Of a stretch of 64,000 nt of DNA, positions 51,221 through 61,422 are shown piece after piece. The stretch comes from Montifringilla adamsi. Taxonomy: Eukaryota; Chordata; Aves; Passeriformes; Passeridae. The position numbers were made by a program, and so were the translations under genes. A model generated the notes under the pieces. The model did no database searches, was not told the origin of the DNA, and saw only the letters and a list, made by a program, of their open reading frames with translations. How positions within the stretch are numbered: position 1 is the first letter of the stretch; each line of letters begins with the position of its first letter. The stretch spans positions 2,484,305 through 2,548,304 of the forward strand of contig JAGGNK010013559.1 in assembly GCA_017590115.1 (NCBI GenBank). Direction: 5' to 3'.

Positions 51221-51227
51221 GATTCCG

Positions 51228-51258
<31 letters not shown>

Positions 51259-51333
51259 GGATAGTAGGTAGGGACAGTGGGAATCTTGTTCATCCATTCA
51301 TGCGCATCACTCATTAGATGACGAGGCATTTGG
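51110..51333 (-). pseudogene. 28S ribosomal RNA fragment downstream of the R2 insertion site
   Basis: About 220 bases of 28S rRNA in reverse complement, beginning exactly at the R2 target position (CCAAATGCCTCGTC...) and running through the conserved segments with 'ggatgaacaagattcccact', 'ctatccagcgaaaccacagc', 'ggaatcagcggggaaagaag' and 'agagacatgagaggtg', then 'aagtgggaggcc' and a GC-rich expansion-segment start near 51110-51140. Compared with the vertebrate consensus it has roughly ten substitutions, several of them CpG losses, so it is an aged, non-functional copy outside the rDNA. Confidence 0.95.
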
Positions 51334-52850
51334 CTATTTAATAAACACATATAAATAATACGTTTGTCTCTTGTCCGGGTTAAGTAAGATGGCCCGTCCA
51401 CCTGAAAGTCCAAATTAGAATTTAAAGCCCAAATATGGGCTTAAAGACACGGTTATGAACGGATGAGCCCCTCCCTCCCAAAACCAATTCCCACTATCCA
51501 GCGAACCAGCCAGGGGAAGGGGCCTAGTTTATTCATATAGTATACTACACGGGTACAATCGATCTGGCTCTGCTCGCGAATATGTGTACAATATCTACGG
51601 AGGCCATAAGAACTTGGGATGCTAGGGCCCTAGCGGTCCTCTCCAGCCTCATTTTGGAGAGACCAAGGGCTGAAAACAGCTCCGAGTTCTTAGGGTACCA
51701 TTTTCCACAGGCCCCCATGGGGAAGCCTATATATTGAATGTCCTCCGCATTAGTAAGCTGTTGTATTTGCGGATGAAGGCGTTGATATTTCTTCGCCTTT
51801 TCAGCAGCAGCCTCCCTCAATGAGGAATTGCTGTGCTCGTATCTGACTGTTACGTCAACCACCATCGCCTTGGACTCCTTAACAAAAATCAAGTCTGGCT
51901 TAAACAGTTCATTGGCTTCATCTCGCAGATGTGGTTCCTGAAAGACCGTCCAATCCGCTCTCTTAGCTTCAACGCTAAGAATTTCACAGATGGCACTGTG
52001 TCTTTTAATCCTGGCTTCTTGCGTGATTGGAAAGGTCCCCACGACATGCGCAACAGTTTCGAATCTTGCGAACAATGTCGGCATGATTGAACAATATTCT
52101 CATGCCTACCCCTTGCCAGGAATTCTCTTGTAGGGTAGACATTGGCTCTTAGTTGTAGGGCTGTAATAAGTTTATGGTGAGGTATGCCCCTGTAATGCCT
52201 GATCCAGGCATTACTGATGACATCGTTCTCAAAATTCTCAATACCATGTCCCTGGGCGACCAGATGTGTCCATTTCTGAAACTCTGCTTTCCGCCAATTA
52301 CATGGTTTAGGATAGCAGGTCTTCGGACTGGGTACCTCCCATTGTGACTGGCTATCATCACCACCACCTTCTGTCCTTGGTAAGGGCTCCCAAATCAGCA
52401 GGATGGACTCTTTTTCTTCCCCCAGCTCTTATCCACAGTTTTTCAAATAACAGTTCCAGGTGTTCCTCCTTTAAAAAACCCAACAGAGCCACATCGGGAG
52501 ACTGCGCTAGTCTATGGAGTCTTCTCGCTTGAATGCTTGGAATAAGCGCCGCCAATTTGATAATACCCAAACCTCCATCTTTAAAACTGGAATACAAGAT
52601 CGCATCACATGTGCTTGGTGGAAGATGTAGCCACTCCCTAACCACCTTACAAATCAGCAGGTCAAGGGATTCCAGAAGACCCACGCTCACCTCGGTACGG
52701 TCAGCCAAGTACACTAACCTCTGGATGGCATAGGTCCTGAGTATCACAACTTTCTGAAGAGGTTTGAGGGGTGAACTTCCAATCCGATGTAACCAATCCA
52801 TGAGTTTCTCTTCTTTCTTCTGTACAGGAGTGCTCTTGTATACAATCCTT
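51334..52850 (-). mobile_element. R2 non-LTR retrotransposon, 5'-truncated and frameshifted
   Basis: On the minus strand two open segments (52801-52358, preceded by a few in-frame codons from about 52848, and 52084-51545) encode the C-terminal part of an R2 protein. The first is the region after the reverse transcriptase (DWLHRIGSSPLKPLQKVVI, then LLICKVVREWLHLPPSTCDA). The second is the restriction-like endonuclease, with KPDLIFVKESKAMVVDVTV carrying the PD...D motif and FPMGACGKWYPKN towards the end. Between them the frame shifts at about 52360 and again near 52070, and the zinc-knuckle region that joins the domains has lost its final cysteine position (GTFP). A 3' UTR of about 210 bases ends at 51334, directly joined to 28S sequence at the expected R2 target junction. 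R2 normally inserts only in 28S genes. The reverse-transcriptase core and N-terminal DNA-binding part are missing. Confidence 0.93.
51493..51522 (+). other. 28S-like segment inside the R2 3' UTR, inverted relative to the adjoining 28S
   Basis: The plus strand reads actatccagcgaa, then ccagccaggggaagggg. This matches the sense strand of 28S, with 13 identical bases followed by short deletions and two mismatches, while the real 28S fragment next door (51233-51265) is in the opposite orientation. In the R2 sense RNA the segment is therefore complementary to 28S bases about 69-101 downstream of the insertion site. Confidence 0.8.
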
Positions 52851-53192
52851 TTCTATTAGAAATTGTTCAGGAGGGAATAAAAAAACCCAGTGGGAAATAC
52901 TTTCTCAAGTGTTTTGTGAGTCCTGGGGGAATTCCATGTATTCTGCATGTTCCCAAGCCTTTTGCACCTGAGTGAAATACTACCATCGCCAAAATGTTGA
53001 ATTCTCTGTTTTTTAAATGTAACATCATCTGGAATGCCTGTGATGAATTTTTATCTTCCCTCTCTGTGTGGAGTAACATCCCTCCAATTGGATCCTAGGT
53101 GTGCAGGCAGAAAAAGACACTAAATAGCAGTTGCTTTGATTGAATTTATTGGTAATTAGTAGCAGGCAAAAATAGGCAAAGGAAGTTCAAAT

Positions 53193-53430
53193 ATGTTCAC
53201 AGAGTATCCCAAGTTGGAAGGGACCCGCAAGGATGGAGTCCAACCCCTGCCCTACACAGACACCCCAAAATTCATCCCTGGAGTGATGTCCAAACTCTCT
53301 GGAGCTCTGGCAGCCTCGGGCCGTGCCCATTCCCTGGGGAGCCTGGGAAGTGCCCAGCACCCTCTGGGGGAAGAACCTTTCCCTGAGATCCAACCTAAAC
53401 ACCCCCACTACAGCTCCGTGTTGTATTTGC
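53193..53430 (-). mobile_element. CR1 LINE 3'-end fragment
   Basis: 'Agtatcccaagttggaaggg', 'acccgcaaggatggagtcca', 'gcccattccctggggagcct' and 'gcaccctctgggggaagaac' define a reverse-complemented CR1 end of the same subfamily as the one at 31560. Confidence 0.88.
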
Positions 53431-53724
53431 TCCTGTCCCATTCGGGAGCTGTAACTGGAATCTGTGACTGTAAATGGCCGGTTCCCGAGGGCTGCTGGGC
53501 ATTTTCAGAACTTGCTCCACTTGCGTTGGAAACCGGACTGGAGCTTCAGGACTGGAAATGCTCTGCCTTGTCCTCAAAGCGTCTCCCCCTGATGTTCCAA
53601 TCCTTCAGCGAGTGCAAGGCTCGTGTCCCTCCATCGAGCTCTGCCTGCCCAGCACGGAGGCGTCCCTCACAAATGGGCTCCTGAGGGCCCGGGCCGAGCT
53701 CTCCCTCCCTCTCTCGAGGTTCTC

Positions 53725-53965
53725 TGTCTACTCTTCAGCCGGGGTCCTGTCCCCTCTCAGCCGGGGTTTGCTCTCTTCCCGCAGCTGGGGCTTTCCATCT
53801 CCCTGCAGCCGGGTTGATCTCTCCCCTCAGCCGGGCTTTTCTCTTTCTGTCTTTCCCCTCAGCCGGGTCTCAGTGCCTTCAGCCGGGGCTCTCTTTCCCC
53901 TCATGGGGTTCCTCTCCCTTTCCCGGGGTTTCGTGTCTCCCCTCAGCCGTTTCTCCCTCCCCAGG
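53725..53965 (+). repeat. Degenerate pyrimidine/CAG repeat array upstream of CSDE1
   Basis: About nine imperfect units of roughly 20-30 bases built on a CTCTCCCCTCAGCCGGG theme. Every unit has a pyrimidine run followed by CAG, which is the form of a 3' splice site; the opposite strand has GGCTGAGGGGAGAG runs. It ends about 200 bases before the first exon of CSDE1. Confidence 0.75.
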
Positions 53966-53989
53966 CCGCAAGGGGGCGCTGCCACCCTC

Positions 53990-54185
53990 ACTGTTCCCCC
54001 CCCGCCCCATCCCCTCTGGCGCGTGCCCGCGAGCGCCACCCGCCGGGCTCCTGGTGCGCACGCGCGGCCCCTCCCCTTCCCCCCCCGTCCGCGGGCGGCT
54101 CTCGCGAGAGCGCCGTGATTTCTCTCCTACGTGCCGTGCCGTGCTGCTCATGGCGGCGCTGGAGCGGGGGCGCTGAGCTGTTGGG
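53990..54185 (+). promoter_or_regulatory. CSDE1: CSDE1 CpG-island promoter and first non-coding exon
   Basis: A GC-rich promoter with the palindrome GCTCTCGCGAGAGC at 54098-54111, which contains the TCTCGCGAGA core-promoter element common in housekeeping CpG-island promoters. The first exon would lie just downstream and ends at 54185 with a strong donor (TTGGG/GTGAGT). There is no TATA box. The two undetermined bases (NN) at about 54294-54295 mark a small assembly uncertainty in the following intron. Confidence 0.65.
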
Positions 54186-56649
54186 GTGAGTGCGGGCCGG
54201 GCGCCGCCGCCACCCCCGCCCGCCCCGGCAGGCTCCGGACGCCGCGGGGCCTGCGCCCGCGGATCGCCGCCCGTACCGGGGCAGCGTGTCGGGNNCGCCC
54301 CGCTGGCGGCGGCCCCGGCGCCGCCCCTCGGCGCGGCCGCCCCTCGCTCCGCCGCCTCCATCTTGGTGCAGCGCAGCGAGCGGGGCCGCGGCAGGGACCG
54401 GGCCTGGGCGGCTCCGTCGGTCCGGGGCCGGTTCTCTGCTGTCCGCACCGATACCCGGCGCGGGGCTCGTCTCCGCACCGCAGAACCTTTAAAAAATCCG
54501 GATATTTCTTTTAACGACTTTTAAGGGCTTTTTTCTCCATACATTCTTTACAGATGTCCTTGGTAGTTCTTTAATTCTTTTTCCCCCGTATACATATTTT
54601 TTTCTGACGTGGAAAGGACTTCACTGCTGTGGTGGTGGCTTGTCTCATAGCTGTCACGTACTGGCTGGGGTGCCCGACAGCTCAGTGCTGCTTTCCAGTA
54701 TCCATCTGAAAAGAGATGGAGGAGCCTGATCTCCACGGATCTGTGTTGATAAGACGAAACCTTATCTTCATAAATTGTACCTCAGTCACGTCATAGAGGG
54801 CTGTTTCTGGAAGCACGTGCTCTGATCCACAGAGTGCATGTCCTTGCAGTTGCCTCTTTTTGTGAAGAAAATGAGAAGCAGAACAATGCTCTCATCGGGC
54901 AGGTTCCATGTGGGGCTCTGTGGGTGATTCTGGCTGTGAGCAGCTTCATGTGACCCGCTGTCATTTAGCAGGATCTGCACAGGAGAGGCCTCAGGAGCAG
55001 GGCCCAGCTCTTCCCTGTCTTTGCATTAAGCCTTTCAGCTGTAAATACACAAATGCAGAAGGCACTGAGACTTGGGGGCTGGGCAGCTGCTCAGGGTGTT
55101 TACCATTTGGAGGAGTATTTATAGTAGCTGAATTAAAAAGTAAGGAATTTGAGGCAGATGAGCACAGTGAGATTTCTTTTTGCTTGAGTTTTGCTTGCAT
55201 GATGAGTTTTGTTGTTTTTTTTTTTTTTAAGAACTTAAGTGTAGTAAACCCATCTTGTTATCAAATTAGACTGGGTTTTAATGGAAAGGTTTATGCCTTT
55301 ACTCCACAACTGATAAAATTAGCTTTAGTCTTATTTTATCAGATGAAGTGTTTTGATTATTAAATGAAAAAGTGATGTATTTTATGGCCAAGAAGTGATA
55401 AATGCAATATGATAAGAGTTACATCTCTAGGAGAGCTCTAATAATACCAGTCTAATTAAATGATAGAGAAGTATGTGAGAAGATTCCAAGTGTGTCTGTG
55501 CAGTTCCTGGGATGCAGTGTGCTCTTTTGAGAGCTGAAATGCTGCCCCAAAATACAGCTGTCCTGGAAGATTGTGGTAACAGTTGCCCCAGTGTAATGCT
55601 GAGGTGAGGGAAAAGCAGTGATACTGTTGTCTTTGCAACAGCCTTGTGTCTTCTAATTTATAATATTTTATACTGAAATCTTTCAGTGCAAACCTTTTAC
55701 ACCAGATTTGAGCAGCCCTCATCCAGTTTATTTAATCTATTTCACATGTGTTTGATAGGAAAACTCATTTCAGCTGGAAATTCTCAGTGGTGGTTGAAGG
55801 AGATGCTTCAGCTGGGAAAACCCCTGAAATACAAACTTCTGTAAGACTGGAGATGAGTTTGCACATTTGGGGTCCTTGCAGTAGCTGCCTTCACTCCGCA
55901 TTTTCACTGGGGTGAGGGTGAGACTTTGAAGTGTCTTTGCATTCAGGTTTCAGTCACTTAAAATGATTCTTTCAAATCACCAGAGTGAGTTCAAAGCTCA
56001 GTATAAGTTGTGAAATTCACTTTCCTGCTACGCTGGAGAAAGAGGCTCTGTCCATATTTTTTCTCTTTTGGGGTGGGACTTGTGGAATGATTTGGGGAAG
56101 AGTTGTGCTCTGATGCTTCATACCTTCACACGACTGCAGAGCTGCCAGTGTATCTGTGAGGTCAGAGCTCTGTTGTTTCTCACCCGCTTTTGTCCACAAA
56201 AATAGCCTCCCTTTTTTTTTTTTTCCTATCTACTGAGTAAGCAACAAACTCAAAACTTGATTTCTTCTCAAGGAAGGCTCTCTGTGTCTGTAAGGTTATG
56301 TTTTGTGTGGTAGGTGGCAGTTTGCTGAACCTGCTTTTCTCATGAAAAGACAAAATGGCACTCTTTTAGGAGGGAATTAATTGCTAACTAGTAACTGGTG
56401 CAGAAGGGCTTCTCCTGGTGTTAGCTACACAAATACATCACATGGAATCAACATTTTACAAAAACCGTTTCATAAGTCCAGCTCTGTGTTATTTTACATG
56501 CAGTGTCTGTACACGTAATTGAGAAGTTTGTTAATTTTTATACAATTCTAAACATGTTTCAGGTATCACTAGTCCTTAACCTTTGGAGCAGAAGTAATCA
56601 GGAAATTTTAATTCCCATGTATATGTACATCCTATTGCTCCTCTGAGGA

Positions 56650-56822
56650 TCTGTGTGAGCACTTATTAAATTATAGCATAATTTATATGAGCACGACTGA
56701 GGTTTGCTGATGGGTCAAAACTAACCTGTGTGAGCACTTATTAAATTATAGCATAATTTATATGAGCACCCATATAAAGTTAGTGATGGGAGGACTGAGG
56801 TTTGCTGATGGGTCAAAACTAA
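56650..56822. repeat. Local tandem duplication in a CSDE1 intron
   Basis: A block with 'ctgtgtgagcacttattaaa' and 'tatagcataatttatatgag' occurs at about 56650-56693 and again at about 56727-56770. The following 'gactgaggtttgctgatggg' plus 'tcaaaactaa' is also present twice (about 56695 and 56794), so a unit of roughly 77-100 bp was duplicated and one copy has a small insertion or deletion. Confidence 0.85.
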
Positions 56823-57064
56823 TGATCAAAACGAAGTTGAGATTTAATGGTACTGGGACCTTCCTTGACATGCATAAGTCTGTCTGAAAAGTTCAAAATT
56901 GGAAATACCATCTCACTGGCTTGGAGTCAGCCAGTCTTTTGCAAAACAAAACTGGAAGTGGGAATGCCAAAGATGTGTGTAAAACAGCTTTTATTAACAT
57001 GGATTAAACCTACTGTATTGAGGTAGAGGAAATGCTCCTGTCATTATTAAGAGCTAGAACTGAT

Positions 57065-57140
57065 GTGCAAGGGGTTTTGGAAGTAGATGGTCTTTAAGGC
57101 CCCAGCAAACCAATCCATTCTGTGATTTGATGAGAATTTC
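57065..57140 (+). mobile_element. Small CR1 3'-end remnant
   Basis: 'Tagatggtctttaaggcccc' followed by 'aatccattctgtgatttgat' is a short plus-oriented CR1 terminus in a CSDE1 intron. Confidence 0.55.
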
Positions 57141-57184
57141 CTTCAAAGTGATACTTAGTGTGTGTGTCTTTCTCCTTTCTCCAG

Positions 57185-57620
57185 TATGAAGTGGAACAGA
57201 ACAGAATTTACCACCTGAAACTGCTGCTTCAAGTTCAGATCAGGAAAAGAATATAAGTATACCACATTGTAACAACTCAAGACCAAAGAAGAGGCAACTT
57301 ACACTGAAGAAGATACAAGGCTTGATCTGAAACAAGAAGTTTGTGCCTACTCAACAGCTTCAAAAGAGCACGTCCCAACGCTGCTATAGTAGTCTTTGTT
57401 TTCTCCAGTGCTGTAGTGAAACTGCCCAGGGCAGCAGCACTTGTATTCTCTAGAGCTTGATAGATCACCTTCTTTTGCTATCTTTTTCTTTCTCTTTTTG
57501 TCTCTCTTCCTTTTGTTCCCTTTTTTAAAACAATAGCAGTCTTCATCCTTAGAAACTTGTGCTGAAACAGAAGAATCGGCAAATACTACTGAAAGTGCAA
57601 TATTTGAATATCACTGCGAG
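57185..57620 (+). other. CSDE1: Candidate CSDE1 5' UTR exons
   Basis: Two stretches look like exons. The first starts after TTTCTCCAG at 57184 and contains a short open frame (57186-57218, ATG AAG TGG ... TGA), as in a uORF; its donor is unclear. The second, 57537-57620, follows a very long pyrimidine tract ending in AATAG and ends at GAG/GTTGGT. It is 84 bases, a multiple of three, open throughout (QSSSLETCAETEESANTTES...). Neither is recognised from a family. They lie between the CSDE1 promoter and its coding exons, in sequence with less decay than the surrounding intron. Confidence 0.4.
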
Positions 57621-57751
57621 GTTGGTGCACATGGTGGAGAAAGAGTGATATGTGTGGTTTTGAGCTTGGTTCTTACTAAGTTTTTAACAGAAGGGGGTGG
57701 GGTTGGTTAGGGTTTTTTAATAGTTCTTGATAATAAATTAATTTAATAGTG

Positions 57752-57935
57752 AAGCTCTGGCACAGGATGCCCAGAGCAGCTGTGGCTGCCCCATGCTGGG
57801 AAGTGTCCAAAGCCAGGCTGGGCAGGGCTTGGGGCAATGTGGGATGGTGGAAGGTGTCCCTGCCCATGCCAGGGGGTGGAACAGGATGATATTTAAGGCC
57901 CCTTCCCTCCAAACCATTCAGTGGTTTCATGACTC
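57752..57935 (+). mobile_element. CR1 LINE 3'-end fragment
   Basis: Plus-oriented CR1 end: 'ctggcacaggatgcccagag', 'gggaagtgtccaaagccagg', 'gaaggtgtccctgcccatgc' and 'ccttccctccaaaccattca'. In a CSDE1 intron. Confidence 0.88.
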
Positions 57936-58924
57936 TTTGCTGTTATGTTCATATATTTTGGTGAATTCATAGTAGCTGCTATGTGGTTCTGTTTAACAAT
58001 ACTTGTAGCCCTTGAGAGCTGATTATTGTTGTTTTTCTCTTCTAGTAACAGTAGGTTTGTGGTTCCAATCCCTTTTCTCAAATAACTTCTCTTTAGTATT
58101 TTACAGTGCAGGTATTTTTTTTCTTTTGATTGGGTTAATAGCTCATATTCCTGTTATAAGATGTAGGAATTTGACAACTATCTGGAAAAGCTGCTGATAC
58201 TTTATAGTATCTTTATACAGGAAGTTTTAGTGCCACCTGAGGAATCTTTGTTTGAACTGAAGTCGTCAGGCTTTGGAGGACTGATGAGGAGTTCTTTGTG
58301 CTGTGTTGGTAATGCTCCTTTAAACTCACACTGTTCAAATGATGTCATGCAGTGATAGTCTGAGCAGGAGGTGAAGCACTGTGGCTTTCTGACCCTAACA
58401 GAGGCGGTTCTGAGCTAAATTTTAAGCTAGATTTTTGTCATTTTCTCTCTCTGATGTAACTTTAGTTCATGTTTGGGGCAGGGTGTCTGCTTGTTGCTTC
58501 CCCTGTATCAGAGGTGAGGTGGCCATTTGGTGACTCACAGAAGCCTTTGGCAGGCTCATTCCAGCTTCTGGAATGGGTTAATGCTCTGGCCTGTAATTCT
58601 CCTGGGAGAAGGTATAATAACATATCATTTTCTCTTCTCCCAGCCACCCTACTTGCAGGACCAGTTTATTTTTGAAAAGTATTTCAAACTCTAGGATAGC
58701 CTAAAACACTTCAGCTGTTGTGTTCCCACAAGACATTTTCTGGTGTGGCGTGTCCTGGGGTTACCTTCCTCAAAAGATGAGGATTGTCATCTTGGCATGA
58801 TGCTGACAGGAACTAATCAGTAAATCTTAGCAGCTTTATCAAGTGCCTTTTGTTAAATACTCAGAGAAATGTGTCCTTTAAACATAATCCAGTGCATAAA
58901 AAAGATGTGACTGCTGTGGCTTTT

Positions 58925-59112
58925 GTCGTTTGAGCAGCTTAGGCTGGAGAGGAGGGAAAAGAGAACTTTGTTGAGGCAACAGTTACCCCAGAAAGGTGGT
59001 GGAACCTCTGTCCTTGGAGGTCTCAGGACTCAGCTGGACAAAGCCATGGCTGCCTTTGTTGGCAAGAGGCCTTTGGGGAGGGATGGGCTGGAGCTCTCTG
59101 TGTGTCTCTAAC
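58925..59112 (+). mobile_element. CR1 LINE fragment
   Basis: 'Agcttaggctggagaggagg', 'aaaggtggtggaacctctgt', 'gctggacaaagccatggctg' and 'gggagggatgggctggagct' follow the CR1 order, in plus orientation within a CSDE1 intron. Confidence 0.65.
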
Positions 59113-60637
59113 AGGGTCTTGTTTCTGATTAATTATTTTCTGGCATGTTCATGACTTGAACATGTTAAAGGTATTGATTTATATCATTTAGTGCAGGTGG
59201 GTCAGGTGAGAATAAAAGGGCAGCATTGATTGAAATTTAAGAGATTGTTACTAGTTTTTAAGTGAAAGAAAAGTAAGATGTAGAGCAAGGAAATAAGCAG
59301 TTACAGAAACAATATCAGCAGATTTAGCAGTTCAGTGAATTCTTAAAGAGCCTTGAGTGGTAACAGTGTACTGTGGAAGTGCTGACCAGTGCTGTGGGAT
59401 GGAGACCATTGCACAGTGCCCTGGGATCCTTTTGCCCCCTCAAATCACTCCCCCACCTTCTGTTCCTTGGTTTTTCTTCATCTACATCTACCCCATGCGG
59501 GTCTGAGGCAGAAGTGGGGAGAAGAACTCCTCCTCTTGGAGGTCAAAATATTGTCAGTCTTTACTTTGTGTGCTTGTTTCCAATTTATTTTTTAATGTCA
59601 GTCTCCAAGACCAAAGATTTCTGCTCAAGAACTTCACAGAAGGTGTTTTTTGGTGCTCTTTGATCACCTTTAAACTGATCTCCAAACAGCAGAGTAAGAA
59701 TGCTGTGCCTTCTGATACATTGAGTAACTCACTGGCTGTGTTAGAGTGAGAAACATGACCCTTTTACAAGTTCCTCAGGTGTCTTTTATCACCACTAAAC
59801 ACATTGCTGAGTAATTTTTAATCTCTGCTTATTACAGCAAGAAAGCAGAGAACCGATATGATCTCACTCTGTTTCCAAATTAAAACATCTGGAAACTAAC
59901 AAATAATCCTGTATATTTTAAGATGCATATTGACTGTTTGGAGGGAAGAGAGTTGCTGCAGTTTTCTCTCTTGAATTGCAGTTTAGTGAGGTATAATACT
60001 TTTCATCTGATTTAATTGCTAACCAAATCCAAGTGCCCTGCTTTAGAAAGGAGACTTGTACATCAGAAAAGCCAATGAGTTGGTAAAGGGATTGGGAATG
60101 TTTGAAGGGTGAATTTGTAACTTGAAAGGAAAAAATGCCACATAAAATAAAATGTTTTAATAGATGGCAGTTAATTTAGGAGTTCATTACAGCTTTAGTG
60201 CTATTTTCAAATTTTCTGTGTCTTTCTAGCACTTGAGCTTCTATGCCAGAGGAATGTTAAATTCTGGTTATTAATTCCATAACTGTACAAAACTGTTTAA
60301 TTACTTAATAGCGTATTTTAGTATGAAAGACTGAACACATGAACTAGAGAGAAACTATGTAGGGATTTGAACCTAATTGTGTTGATTCAGAGCTGTTGCA
60401 TTTCCCTAATCACCTGTTTAATTTGGAAGAGCAGATACTACAGATATTTTCAGGCTCTGGTGTGAAACAGTGAATGTGGGAGTACTTTGAGGTGTAATAC
60501 TTGAAAAATGCCAGAAGTCTGTTTTGTTCTAAGCAAGCTTTGTTTTGGTGTTACAGTTCTGGCTTGTTTTATAAATATGTTGCCTGTACAAATTCTGAGG
60601 ATTACTGTGTTAAAGAAGCTCAATTCTTGGTGGTTTT

Positions 60638-60682
60638 AAAACACATTTTAGGAACGTTCTTAAACACATTTTAGGAACGTGT
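60638..60682. repeat. Short tandem duplication (about 22 bp)
   Basis: 'Taaacacattttaggaacgt' style units occur at about 60639-60658 and 60661-60680, in direct tandem, within a CSDE1 intron. Confidence 0.85.
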
Positions 60683-61422
60683 CAGTAACTACACAAGCCC
60701 TTACTGTGTTGTGGGGATGTGTCTTGGTTTGGAGGTAAAGTCGGTTTAAAATTTTAAAAGGGTATAAAGAAAATTTTATTAAAAGGAACCAAAAGAAAAA
60801 AAAGTAGTAAGAATCAAACCACTTTTTAGAACACTTCTTCTCCCCCCACAACCTTTTCTTTTTCACTGATAATGTAAAGAAACCGCCTTGAATAATTCAC
60901 TGCTCGTGGTGGGAGCCCTTCTCAGCACTTTGTGCAGCTTGTGGTACAAACTTGTGGAGAAAGAAGAAAGGAAAAAGGACCTTGTTAGGTCAAACTTGTC
61001 TAGCTGTGATGGAGGCAAGTACTCAGACTGTGGGAGAATTTACCTCTTGTGCTCCCTCTTTCTTTGGTTAGAATTAGTTTGAGGATGGCCAGGTGTTTTT
61101 CACATGAGGAGGCTGCAACTTCGTGCTGATAATTACCATGAGACTGAAGCTTCTAAACTGTTTCATGGCCTTTGTTGTGTTGTCTGAACTTCAGAGTGGA
61201 GTCTGCTGTACAGCAAGCAAGGCAGGGGGAGGGAATTGCTGTGGAATTACACCAGAATAGTTTATTGGCAACAGGAGATAGTAAGCAGAATAACCAGAAA
61301 ATTTTTGCAAAATGTTTGGCTACAGCAGTGAATTAAACTCAGCCATGTAGTGATTTTTGTAAAAAACCCCAATCCCAGCCAGAGCTCTGACAGCATCATT
61401 GCAATGTTTGCTTGTCTTGCAG

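Noticed and set aside
51110..51333. A working rRNA gene
   Set aside because: Only about 220 bases of 28S, with several substitutions at conserved positions, outside any rDNA unit.
53474..54514. Plus- and minus-strand open frames around the CSDE1 first exon
   Set aside because: They cross the pyrimidine repeat array, the promoter and the NN gap, and show no known domain.
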